Below, piece by piece: positions 24,261 through 32,741 of a DNA stretch of 64,000 nt; the stretch's first letter is position 1, and every line of letters starts with the position of its first letter. The notes below the pieces were generated by a model, which was not told the origin of the DNA, made no database searches, and saw only the letters and a list, made by a program, of their open reading frames with translations. A program made the position numbers and the translations under genes. The stretch comes from Cryptomeria japonica (lineage: Eukaryota > Streptophyta > Pinopsida > Cupressales > Cupressaceae), in NCBI RefSeq assembly GCF_030272615.1, contig NC_081405.1:156755454-156819453 (forward strand), given 5' to 3'.

Positions 24261-25902
24261 ATGAGAGAGCACACAGCGGGACATATTCTTCGCACTTTGC
24301 GAGATCAGATTCCGCGGCTGACTCAGTCAGAGAGAGACACATTGTCGATTGTGGGATTGTGGTATGTGATTCTCATGCCGGCCATTCGATTTCATCCTGT
24401 GATGCTGATGGCATTGATGGAGCGATGGGATCCTGACACATGCACCATTCACCTTCCAGTAGGAGAGCTGACGGTCACACTCGAGGATGTGTACAGTATA
24501 CTTCGTCTTCCTATCAGAGGAGTGACAGTTACATACGCGACTGATCGGTTAGCGGAGGATCATCAGAGAGAGCAGGTGTATTGCATAGGGAGAGTCATGC
24601 CGAGCGAGACGAGAGGTCGCATCATGGTCAGCTGGCTCTTACATCCTACAGGGGAGGTACCACTTCTGAGATGCCTTATGATAGCCATCATAGCACTAGC
24701 CGTCTGCCCTAATGGGCGAGGGACACACATGCATGGGGGCCTCACATGGTGTATCAGAGTGATGGAGAGACATAGGAGAGTGTATGCGTGGGGTCGGAGT
24801 ATGCTAGCGCATCTCTATCACGACCTTGAGGAGTATGTATTCGGACAGGGTTGTAGTTTGATGACATGCACACTTCTACAGGTGTGGATTTTAGAGCATT
24901 TCACATGCACTAGGCCCGTCGGCTTTCCACTGAGTACAGCGAGCGAGCGACCTAGGGTGTTCGCTTATCCACTTACCAGAGAGTGGAGATTTGGAGATTT
25001 ATTATATTGGAGAGTGATTATTGACAGATTGACAGCCGAGGTGATAGTGTGGAGACCTTACCTACTGATGCACAGATGGGATGGTATGGAGAGACAGTTA
25101 GCATGTCTACAGAGGAACTGCCTACTGCGAGGATGATATGCACACATCATAGTCCCTTTCTACTTTGACCGAGTACGGAGGCAGTTCGGACTAGAGCAGT
25201 GTGTTCCAGCCGATGTGCCCATCTATACTCGACACTCACGGGTCCTTCCCAGACCTGGAGCAGTAGTGAGACCGATGGTAGATGATATTGAGACGACAGA
25301 CTTAGAGGGATCTGATCAGGATGTAGTCACCGACTATTCTGCAGAGCCTCGAGCACAACGTAGATATGTTTCATGGTTCATGAGATCATATCCAGGTCCT
25401 ATCTTTCCACCAGATCATCTGACAGGCTATCTAGGCCCATGGAGACATGGAGACCGAGACGAGGACGAGGGATCCAGGTCAGAGGAGCCAGAGGAGGGAG
25501 AGGGTCATGAGGAGGCGGGAGATCCTGATCCACCTACAGGCGATCAGCCTAGTGACGAGGAGGAGGAGGATGAGGATGCAGATAGAGAGGAGGACGAGGA
25601 GGATGCAGGTGATGATGTGGATGAGGACGAGGATGATGATGACGAGGAGGACGACGAGGAGGAGGATAGAGATGATGAGGAGGAGTCGGATGCAGCTCCC
25701 CACCATTCAGGAGACGATACCATAGCTCTGGATCCACCTCCTATTCCCCAACAGGGGGAACAGGAGGCGATACGGAGACCTGTCACCAGTACCGTCCAGC
25801 CTACACCCATCATGGATAGAGTATATGAGCGAGGGGAGCCTAGCGGTTCTCAGTCACAGATACTACCATATCATGATCCCTACTGGCACGAGGGAGATCC
25901 AG
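24261..25902 (+). CDS. Plant mobile domain (PMD) protein, main exon, antisense to the host retrotransposon
   Basis: ATG at 24261 opens MREHTAGHILRTLR. The first ~290 residues match the PMD (aminotransferase-like, MAIN/MAIL family) pattern: 'LMERWDPDTCTIHLPVGELTVTLEDVYSILRLPIRG' in two adjoining blocks, then a 'VSWLLHPTGEVPLLRCLMIAI' helix region, 'WCIRVMERHRR' and 'GDLLYWRVIIDR'. A single TGA at 25134-25136 interrupts the frame; the same frame continues with 'FYFDRVRRQFGLEQCVPAD', a typical PMD C-terminal block, so TGA probably replaced a sense codon such as CGA. Residues from about 25440 to 25700 form a long Asp/Glu run. The exon ends at a GT donor (25903). PMD proteins in plants act in silencing and genome maintenance, and PMD genes are also carried by transposons; the role here is unknown. 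Confidence 0.82.
25134..25136 (+). other. Single in-frame stop in the PMD reading frame
   Basis: TGA lies between 'NCLLRG' and 'YAHIIVPFYFDRVRRQFG'. There is no frameshift: both sides are in one frame and both belong to the PMD fold. A C-to-T change at a CGA codon would explain it. It makes this copy probably null unless it is spliced around or read through. Confidence 0.8.
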
Positions 25903-25981
25903 GTATAGTAGGTTTATATTGATTGATTAATGTTTTGATGATATAGAATGGTACTAACAAAAATCTGTTCTACTGCCACAG
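25903..25981 (+). other. Intron 2 of the PMD gene (79 bp)
   Basis: Donor AG|GTATAG and acceptor GCCACAG|CT. The upstream exon leaves one base (G) and the downstream exon supplies two (CT), restoring a GCT codon in the open downstream frame. Size, borders and phase all fit a short plant intron. Confidence 0.7.
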
Positions 25982-26424
25982 CTAATGTGCAGGAATGGCG
26001 TTCCTTGATTCAGCAGGCAATGACAGACATTTCCATGATAGCACAGATCCCCAGTTCCTCACAGATTGCCTATAGGCCTCAGGGGAACGCGGGTCGGCAT
26101 GAGGATTTATTTTTCCCATTCCGAGTACAGGTAGATATATGGAGGGAGAGAGAGAGAGTCCTATCAGAGGACCTCCAGCAGGCGCGGCAGAGAGAGAGAG
26201 TCCTATCAGAGGACCTCCAGCAGGCGCGGCGAGATCTAGTAGCGGCTCAGACCGAGGCTACCACCTATCGTGCGATCCTTATGGATAGGGATCGTAGGAG
26301 TTCCTCTTGGAGTCACTCACGATCTGTATCGCGCTACACACCCATGGGTCCACCTTCACGGCCAGACCAGGAGGGAGCATCCAGTCGACACTCTCCAGCC
26401 ACTAGCCCTAGGGATAGGAGATGA
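25982..26424 (+). CDS. Last exon of the antisense PMD gene: coiled-coil tail
   Basis: Joined in phase to the PMD exon. It encodes about 147 residues: a leading helix 'NVQEWRSLIQQAMTDISMIAQ', then a charged heptad-rich segment in which a 13-residue unit (RERVLSEDLQQAR and neighbours) is repeated twice, then 'DLVAAQTEATTYRAILMDRD' and a Ser/Arg-rich end. It stops at 26422-26424. A dimerising coiled coil is likely. The same stretch starts with an ATG at 25948, so an unspliced separate ORF is possible, but the splice phase favours joining. Confidence 0.65.
26150..26230. repeat. In-frame tandem duplication of ~39 bp
   Basis: 'agagagagagagtcctatcag...ggcgcggc' occurs twice in direct succession with no frame disruption, duplicating 13 codons of the coiled coil. 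Confidence 0.85.
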
Positions 26425-26998
26425 TTTTATGATGTACAGTGACCTAGATTTGTATACGATCCATATATATATATATACATGCTTCTCTTTTTGTCTCAAA
26501 TGTGTTATCTTTAATGCTTAAAACAATGTATATTTTGTTTTGATTAAATCTAATACATTTGGTAAATGTACATGTATGTTCAGAATTTAATTTCCATGTG
26601 ATTGATTTCTCAATGCTCCATGATTAAATTGATACATGTGTGACTTAATTAAAATGTTTAATCAAGTACTACATTGATGATAAGGAAGAAATATGCATTA
26701 AGCCTAAGAATCATATAACTAATGTGATTTAATCTTGTACTTAAACACAACATGATACGATTCTACTTAACACATAAAGACATTGTATAATATGCCAGCA
26801 TAACGAGAATGTAAACCTTTTTCAATTTACATAAATGAATTCAAGACAAACTATAAAGTAAGAAGACACACTTGTCAGGAATGAAGCAATATAGATTAAA
26901 CATCATAACATTTAATTCTATTTTGCTTTAACTAAGAGATACTAACATATTATCCAATGTTGAAAAATTGAAAAGGAAGATAGATGAAGAATGAAGAA
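26425..26998. other. Convergent 3' spacer between the PMD gene and integrase
   Basis: AT-rich, non-coding in all frames, with a TA run at about 26463-26477. It lies between two convergent genes, so it should hold both transcripts' 3' ends. Confidence 0.5.
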
Positions 26999-28438
26999 TT
27001 AAGCATAATATCTACGCAAGTGCATAGCATTAATAGGTTCTTTAAGAGGCGTACTGTCTACATCCGCTATTTTGTAAGCACCTGATCCATAATCCTCAAT
27101 AACGATATATGGTCCAAGCCAATTAGGACTAAATTTTCCCTTTTCTGCAGGTAAGGCATTCACATTGCGCTGGTTCTCATAAAGGACTAAGTCACCTACT
27201 GAGAAGGAACGTTGAATAACCTTATCATTATAGCTTCGTTGTAGAGTTTTGTGATACGCTTGAATATGCTCAAGAGCGTTTATACGCTGTTCATCAAGCA
27301 TCTCAAGCTGTTGAAGTCGTTGTTCTCTATAAGAGTCATCATCTACTATACCTTTGAGACAAACCCTAAGTGATGGAATCTCTAATTCTAAGGGCATAAT
27401 AGCATCAGCACCATAAACAAGATTATAAGGAGTAGTTCCCGTAGCAATTCGTACACTCGTTCGGTAGGCCCAAAGAGCGTAGATCAGCTGGTTACTCCAA
27501 TCCTTACCATGCTTATTCATGATTTTGCGAAGAATTTGTTCAATTATCTTATTGGATGATTCGGCTTGGCCATTTGATTGAGGATAGTAAGGTGTAGAAA
27601 ATCGATGTTTGATATGATACTTCTTGAGGAATTTCTTCACGTCCTTGTTCTTAAATGATGTCCCATTATCTGAAATAATAGTAGAAGGTATCCCGAATCG
27701 AGAAATAATGTTTTCTAGAAGAAATTGACAAATCACTTCAGTCATAGTAGAGTGAAGGGGAATAGCTTCTACCCACTTTGTAAAGTAATCTGTTGCGGTT
27801 ATGATGAAGGTGTGTCCTTGAGATGAAGGAGGAGAGATTTTTCCAATAAGATCCAAACCCCATGCGGAAAAAGGCCAAGAAGCTACTTGAGAACGAAGTT
27901 CTTGGGCAGGAGCATGAATCAGATTATTGTGTTGTTGACATTGATGACATTTTTTAACAAATGAAAAGGAATCCTTCTGCATAGTTTGCCAATAGTATCC
28001 CATACGAAGCAATCTATGAACCAGGGATTTTCCCCCAAAATGCCCCCCACAGGCACCTAAATGTGCCTCTTCAAGAGCAACAGGGATTTCTGACTTGTTA
28101 AGACAACGAAGGAGAAGACCATCATAACCCCTTCGATAAAGGACATTAGAAAGGATGATATATCTAGCAGATAGCTTGCGGATTCTAGCCCTAGTGTTCC
28201 TATTAGCAGAATCAGGAAAGGTACCATCGGTCAAATATCTTACGATATGCGAGAACCATTCATCTGAATCTACAAAGTCACAACATGTTACCAAGCCAGA
28301 ATCATCTTCAATAGCTGGAGAAGTAAGATTGTGAATAACGAAATTAAGATCGACCATAGGGTCCTCTAAAGATACTAGAGAAGCCACACATGCCATTGCA
28401 TCCGCATGTCGATTATCTTTTCGAGGAACGGGTTCCAT
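26999..28438 (-). CDS. Element B pol, distal part: integrase
   Basis: 479 residues from the ATG at 28438. The start (PVPRKDNRHADAMA) is the end of the archaeal-type RNase H. Then come the zinc-binding N-terminal domain ('HLGACGGHFG...CHQCQ'), the catalytic core with 'WGLDLIGK' (first Asp), 'FIITATDYFTKWVEA', 'IISDNGTSF' (second Asp) and 'YYPQSNGQAESSNKII' (Glu), and a C-terminal DNA-binding region ('YNDKVIQRSFSVGDLVLYEN', 'GPYIVIEDYGSGAYKI'). It inserts retrotransposon cDNA into the genome. It is in the same frame as the upstream pol ORF; only the TAG at 28502-28504 separates them, so the ATG at 28438 is probably internal to the original polyprotein. Confidence 0.9.
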   Translation of the reverse strand: MEPVPRKDNRHADAMACVASLVSLEDPMVDLNFVIHNLTSPAIEDDSGLVTCCDFVDSDEWFSHIVRYLTDGTFPDSANRNTRARIRKLSARYIILSNVLYRRGYDGLLLRCLNKSEIPVALEEAHLGACGGHFGGKSLVHRLLRMGYYWQTMQKDSFSFVKKCHQCQQHNNLIHAPAQELRSQVASWPFSAWGLDLIGKISPPSSQGHTFIITATDYFTKWVEAIPLHSTMTEVICQFLLENIISRFGIPSTIISDNGTSFKNKDVKKFLKKYHIKHRFSTPYYPQSNGQAESSNKIIEQILRKIMNKHGKDWSNQLIYALWAYRTSVRIATGTTPYNLVYGADAIMPLELEIPSLRVCLKGIVDDDSYREQRLQQLEMLDEQRINALEHIQAYHKTLQRSYNDKVIQRSFSVGDLVLYENQRNVNALPAEKGKFSPNWLGPYIVIEDYGSGAYKIADVDSTPLKEPINAMHLRRYYA

Positions 28439-28501
28439 GGTATAAGAATCGAAATTTTGTAATAAAGAGATAGCAAGGTCTTTATATTGTGATAATTTGT
28501 C

Positions 28502-28504
28502 CTA
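28502..28504 (-). other. In-frame TAG between RNase H and integrase
   Basis: Reads 'YQAK-stop-DKLSQYKDLAISLLQNF' and continues in the same frame into the integrase ORF. It is either a recent nonsense mutation or a readthrough site; the position within the conserved RNase H tail favours mutation. Confidence 0.7.
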
Positions 28505-31500
28505 TTTTGCTTGATATATTCCTGTTACTTGTCTTATAATCAATTGCGAATCTCCATAGATATGTATGTGTTTTATATTCAGAGCTAAGGCTGCTTTTAT
28601 TCCCGCTATAAGAGCCTCATACTCAACAATGTTATTGGTACACAGGAAATTTAGACGATATGATAAAGGAATGGACTTCTTTGTAGGATAAATTAGAACA
28701 ACACCTGCCCCCGATCCCGTACGACACTTAGAGCCATCAAAGTATAACTCCCAAGTTTCATCTTTCTCTATAGAAAGAATGAAGTCGTCAGGAAAGGACT
28801 CAGGGTTAGGGAAGGAGAAAGGTGAAGGGGCCTCAACTAAGTGATCGGTCAACGCTTGCCCTTTAATTGCTCTTTGTGAAACAAATTTAAGGTCAAATTC
28901 AGTTAACATCATAACCCACTTAGCTAGACGTCCTGATAAATCAGTTTTAGAGAAAAGATGCTTCAAAGGATCAAACTTAACCATGACATGGACTTCTGAA
29001 TTTAAAAGATAATGTCTCAATTTCCGAGTCGCAAATACCAAGGCCAAGCATTGTCTTTCTATCGCAAAATATCGGGTCTCATAATCGAGTAAGGTACGAC
29101 TTATGTAATAAACCGGACATTCCTTACCATCTTTATCATGTTGTGCTAACAATGCTGCAAGAGCATGAGAAGAAGCAGCTGTATACAGCAGGAAGGGTTT
29201 AGAAGGTTCGGCAGGTTGAAGAACAGGAGGACTAGCCAAATACACTTTTAAATCTTCAAATGCTTGCTGACAGTCTTCATTCCATTGAAAAGTGATATCC
29301 TTTTTAAGAAGTTGAGTAAAAGGAAAGGTACGATCCGCAAGCTGAGACACGAACCTACGAATAGCTTGAATCTTTCCTTGTAAGCTTTTAAGTTGAGAGA
29401 CATTTCTAGGAGGTGGCATGTTAACAATAGCATCTATTTTCTTAGTGTCCACCTCAATCCCACGATGCGAAACTATGAATCCTAATAGTTTTCCACTATC
29501 CACACCAAAAACACATTTTCGGGGATTCAAGCACATGTGATATTTACGAATTCTTTCAAAGATTTGTTGGAGGATTTTAACATGATCCATGCGAAGAAAG
29601 GATTTGGCCAAAATATCATCAACATAATCCTCTAAAATCTTATGCATATAATCATGAAAGATAAGGGTCATCGCTCGTTGATAAGTTGCACCAGCGTTTT
29701 TAAGTCCAAAAGGCATCATTATCCAACAAAACGTACCCCAAGGAGTGGTGAAAGCAGTTTTGAATTGATCTCGAGGGTTTATGAAAATTTGATTGTAGCC
29801 TAAAAAACCATCCATGAAGGATAGCAAGGCATGTCCTGTTGTAGAGTCAACTATCATGTCAATGTTTGGAAGAGGGAAATCATCTTTTAAAGAAGCCTTA
29901 TTTAGATCCCGAAAATCGGTACACATCCTTATTTTGTTATCTGGTTTAGCCACAGCGACAATATTTGAAATCCATGGGGAATAGTCAATAGGGCGGATAA
30001 ATCCAGCCTCCAATAATTTCTCAATCTCAGCTTTAACAAGTAGAGCCACCTTGGGATTCATTTTTCGAATCTTTTGTTTCACGGGCTTAGCATCAGGAAC
30101 TAAGACAATATTATGAGTAACGATCTTAGAATCTATACCAGGCATGTCAGAATATGCCCAAGCAAAGATCTCAGGGAATTCATGCAATAGTTCTTCATAT
30201 TGTTTCTGTTCCTCTTCATCCAAACATTTCCCAATTTTAATGACTTTCTCTTTATTGCAAGGATCCATCTTAACATCAGTGGTGTCACTTATGAGAAGAT
30301 TACTTTGTTGAGGAGTATCCTTTAACTGAGGGAATTCTTTCACAATCTCATCATTATCAATCTCTTTTCCAAAATAGGCTTCGGTGTTCAAACAATAAGG
30401 GAGTCCCCTATTGTGATGATAACGAGGAAGAGTGTCATAGGCTCCCAAGAACTCAGCTAAAGCATCGTCGATCGGGAAGACATCCAAAGCACAGGCACAC
30501 GAAGGATCCCCATCAATATACTTAGGGTGCTGCATTGATAGAGATGTAGAAATAGCATTAACACTAATGCATGGTCTTTTAGAAGCTTTAGTACGTCTGC
30601 AGGGATTATAGCCAAGTCCAAAGGCATAATTGTGAAAATTAGTCTCTAGAGGAACTCTTATCCCTTGTTCATTAGCACCACAACCTTTTCCATGATACCC
30701 ATGCTTAGCAAAAATGCGAAAACCATGACCATAACGATCAGCCATTTCAAGAAGAGAAGGTGGTTTTTCATAAGACAAAGAATCAAACTCTTCATAGTTA
30801 TAGATGTGAGGAGAAGAAGTTTGAGAAGCGGCCACAAAATTATTACTCATAGATTCAGGTAAGGTTGATTGATTTTTAGTTTCTTCTTTCTTTTCAACTT
30901 TATGATTTTCAGCTTCTTCCTTCTTTTCAATTTTAATTTCTCTAGAAGGAACCTTATATTCACCTACAAAGGTAGGGTTAAAATCAAGAGATCCCCAATC
31001 ATCCTCTGCGAGAACCTTCTCAGGATCAAAATCCTTTTTATGTGTAGTTTCAAGTCGAGAAGGATCTTCTTCAGGAGTTCCAGACTCATCCAAAAGATTT
31101 TGATCATCGGAGAGCGAAGACTCATCGATAGGTTTCTTGTTTAAAGAGTCATCACTAGACGAGGATGGCTTAGAAGAATCTCCTTTGGAATTAGATGTTT
31201 GTAGACAAGCTTGAAAATTAGTATCACCCATCAAAGTGTATGTCTTATTGTTATAAACGAATTTAACTTGTCTATGCAATGTAGAGGGGATAGCTTGCAT
31301 GCTGTGAATCCAAGGCCTCCCTAATAACAAGTTATATGTTAAATTTCCCGACATAACATGGATAGGAGTAGGCACAGTAACAGGTCCCACTGTGAGAGGT
31401 AAGGTGATGATACCTAATGAAGTCTTAGCCACATTGTCAAAGCCATGAATGGGACGAGAGTCAGGCTCAATAAGAGACATATCCACATTCATCTTATGCA

Positions 31501-32578
31501 ATAAATTAATGCTACACACATTAAGGCTAGAGCCATTATCTACTAGTGTTCGTCTTATAGCAGTGTCTTTCATGATAACCACAATCATCAAGGGATCATA
31601 TTGTTGTTGAATTTCGCTAGTAGGCAACTCATCTTGGGAAAACATAATTTGAGCTTTAGGATTCATCACAGAGTTAACAAAAGATGCTATATTACTAGAT
31701 GTATTCGGTGGAGGAACATTCAAATATTTCAAGGCATCTTGTAACATTCCATGATAAGCGGAAGAAGTTTGAATCAAATCCCAAAGGGATATATTAGCAG
31801 GGGTAGCTTTAAGTTGTTCTATGAGATCATATTCCTTACCCATAACTTGCGAAATACGGGGAGCTTGAGGAAGAATTGGTTGAGGATTAGGAAGGGAAAC
31901 TGGAATAACAGGAGGAGGATTAGGTTGCCTATTATTTCTAGTATGATAAGTATGGGCAACCGCATGATAACTCTCTCTAGTTATTTTCTTGGCATAATTA
32001 TAAGGACTTATAGGTTTTCTTCCTTGCACGGTGATGATTGGTTTATTCGGGGTACGAAAGGAATCATGATCATACCTTCCTTGGACAGTAAGGAGAGGTG
32101 ATTTAAGAACTTGAAAGGTGGGAGAAGGATAAGCACCTTGGACTTCAAAGAGAGGCTTATTATGTTCATTCAAGTTTATCATGTTAACCAATTTAGAGGC
32201 CTTGTTCTTGTTTAAAGATTTCGATAAAGCCACAAAGTCATCAAGAGCATCATCCAACAAAGCATGATCATATCGGTTAAAAGGTTTGTCTTTTGATTCA
32301 AAAGGAGACATCTCCTCATAGAGGGGATTATTGAAAACAACCATGTTACTAGATTCAGGGGAAGAGTTGATAGAAATGTATCCTTGAGAGGAATCATTCG
32401 ACTTATCTTTCTCATCACACCTAAATGGCATAGTAACAAGGCTTATGAGTTTTTGGTAAAATGAAGGTTTAGCATCCTTAGGGTTTAAAAACTCATCTAA
32501 AGCTTCATCTAATTCATCTTGGCTATACTCATAATAATCATCAAAAGCATGAACATTTTGCAAATAAAAATCTGACAT
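28502..32578 (-). CDS. Element B protease-reverse transcriptase-RNase H polyprotein
   Basis: 1,358 residues. Residues 1-340 are acidic and proline-rich with repeats of 'VQGRxP' and a block 'YDLIEQLKATPANISLWDLI' that in related elements lies downstream of capsid; no capsid or CCHC motif is seen. The protease site is LVDNGSSLNV (about 346). A G-patch-like segment 'YGHGFRIFAKHGYHGKGCG' follows near residue 620. RT runs from about 855 with 'PLPNIDMIVD', 'TPWGTFCWIMMPFGLKNAGATYQ' and the catalytic YVDD (about 985), then its own RNase H ('FLLYTAASSHALAALLAQ') and a second archaeal-type RNase H ('YFDGSKC', 'EYEALIAGI', 'YGDSQLI'), a mark of the Tat lineage. It ends at TAG 28502-28504, after which the frame stays open into integrase. 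Confidence 0.92.
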   Translation of the reverse strand: MSDFYLQNVHAFDDYYEYSQDELDEALDEFLNPKDAKPSFYQKLISLVTMPFRCDEKDKSNDSSQGYISINSSPESSNMVVFNNPLYEEMSPFESKDKPFNRYDHALLDDALDDFVALSKSLNKNKASKLVNMINLNEHNKPLFEVQGAYPSPTFQVLKSPLLTVQGRYDHDSFRTPNKPIITVQGRKPISPYNYAKKITRESYHAVAHTYHTRNNRQPNPPPVIPVSLPNPQPILPQAPRISQVMGKEYDLIEQLKATPANISLWDLIQTSSAYHGMLQDALKYLNVPPPNTSSNIASFVNSVMNPKAQIMFSQDELPTSEIQQQYDPLMIVVIMKDTAIRRTLVDNGSSLNVCSINLLHKMNVDMSLIEPDSRPIHGFDNVAKTSLGIITLPLTVGPVTVPTPIHVMSGNLTYNLLLGRPWIHSMQAIPSTLHRQVKFVYNNKTYTLMGDTNFQACLQTSNSKGDSSKPSSSSDDSLNKKPIDESSLSDDQNLLDESGTPEEDPSRLETTHKKDFDPEKVLAEDDWGSLDFNPTFVGEYKVPSREIKIEKKEEAENHKVEKKEETKNQSTLPESMSNNFVAASQTSSPHIYNYEEFDSLSYEKPPSLLEMADRYGHGFRIFAKHGYHGKGCGANEQGIRVPLETNFHNYAFGLGYNPCRRTKASKRPCISVNAISTSLSMQHPKYIDGDPSCACALDVFPIDDALAEFLGAYDTLPRYHHNRGLPYCLNTEAYFGKEIDNDEIVKEFPQLKDTPQQSNLLISDTTDVKMDPCNKEKVIKIGKCLDEEEQKQYEELLHEFPEIFAWAYSDMPGIDSKIVTHNIVLVPDAKPVKQKIRKMNPKVALLVKAEIEKLLEAGFIRPIDYSPWISNIVAVAKPDNKIRMCTDFRDLNKASLKDDFPLPNIDMIVDSTTGHALLSFMDGFLGYNQIFINPRDQFKTAFTTPWGTFCWIMMPFGLKNAGATYQRAMTLIFHDYMHKILEDYVDDILAKSFLRMDHVKILQQIFERIRKYHMCLNPRKCVFGVDSGKLLGFIVSHRGIEVDTKKIDAIVNMPPPRNVSQLKSLQGKIQAIRRFVSQLADRTFPFTQLLKKDITFQWNEDCQQAFEDLKVYLASPPVLQPAEPSKPFLLYTAASSHALAALLAQHDKDGKECPVYYISRTLLDYETRYFAIERQCLALVFATRKLRHYLLNSEVHVMVKFDPLKHLFSKTDLSGRLAKWVMMLTEFDLKFVSQRAIKGQALTDHLVEAPSPFSFPNPESFPDDFILSIEKDETWELYFDGSKCRTGSGAGVVLIYPTKKSIPLSYRLNFLCTNNIVEYEALIAGIKAALALNIKHIHIYGDSQLIIRQVTGIYQAK

Positions 32579-32720
32579 TTTGAAAAGATTACATAAAATT
32601 TAAACACACAATGTAAAGAAACACACTTTTTTTTTTTTTTCTTTAATGAAAATGAAATGAAAACACACTAAATCTAGATCTAGATCTAATAAATGCAATG
32701 AAAGAGGAAGCAATGATAGA
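32579..32720 (-). other. Element B short leader
   Basis: Only about 140 bp separate the PBS from the first ATG of the pol ORF. There is no room here for a capsid gene. It contains a run of T's (32627-32640 on plus) and a tripled 'tctaga' motif. Confidence 0.6.
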
Positions 32721-32738
32721 TTCATGTCGGGTTCACCA
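32721..32738 (-). promoter_or_regulatory. Element B primer-binding site
   Basis: Minus strand TGGTGAACCCGACATGA, three bases from the LTR end. It matches element A's site at 13 of its first 14 positions; the tRNA species was not determined. Confidence 0.8.
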
Positions 32739-32741
32739 AAA

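Noticed and set aside
25447-25813. Overlapping frames opposite and within the acidic run (Arg/Met-rich, Ser-rich and Pro/His-rich products)
   Set aside because: They are shadows of the GAG/GAC-rich acidic segment of the PMD protein.
30665-32101. Plus-strand frames opposite the element B polyprotein
   Set aside because: Arg/Ile-rich antisense shadows of the Lys/Glu-rich polyprotein, without domains or splice logic, unlike the PMD gene.
32721-32738. Naming the primer tRNA for elements A and B
   Set aside because: The 18-bp match could not be assigned to a specific plant tRNA from memory with confidence; a comparison against the tRNA set is needed.
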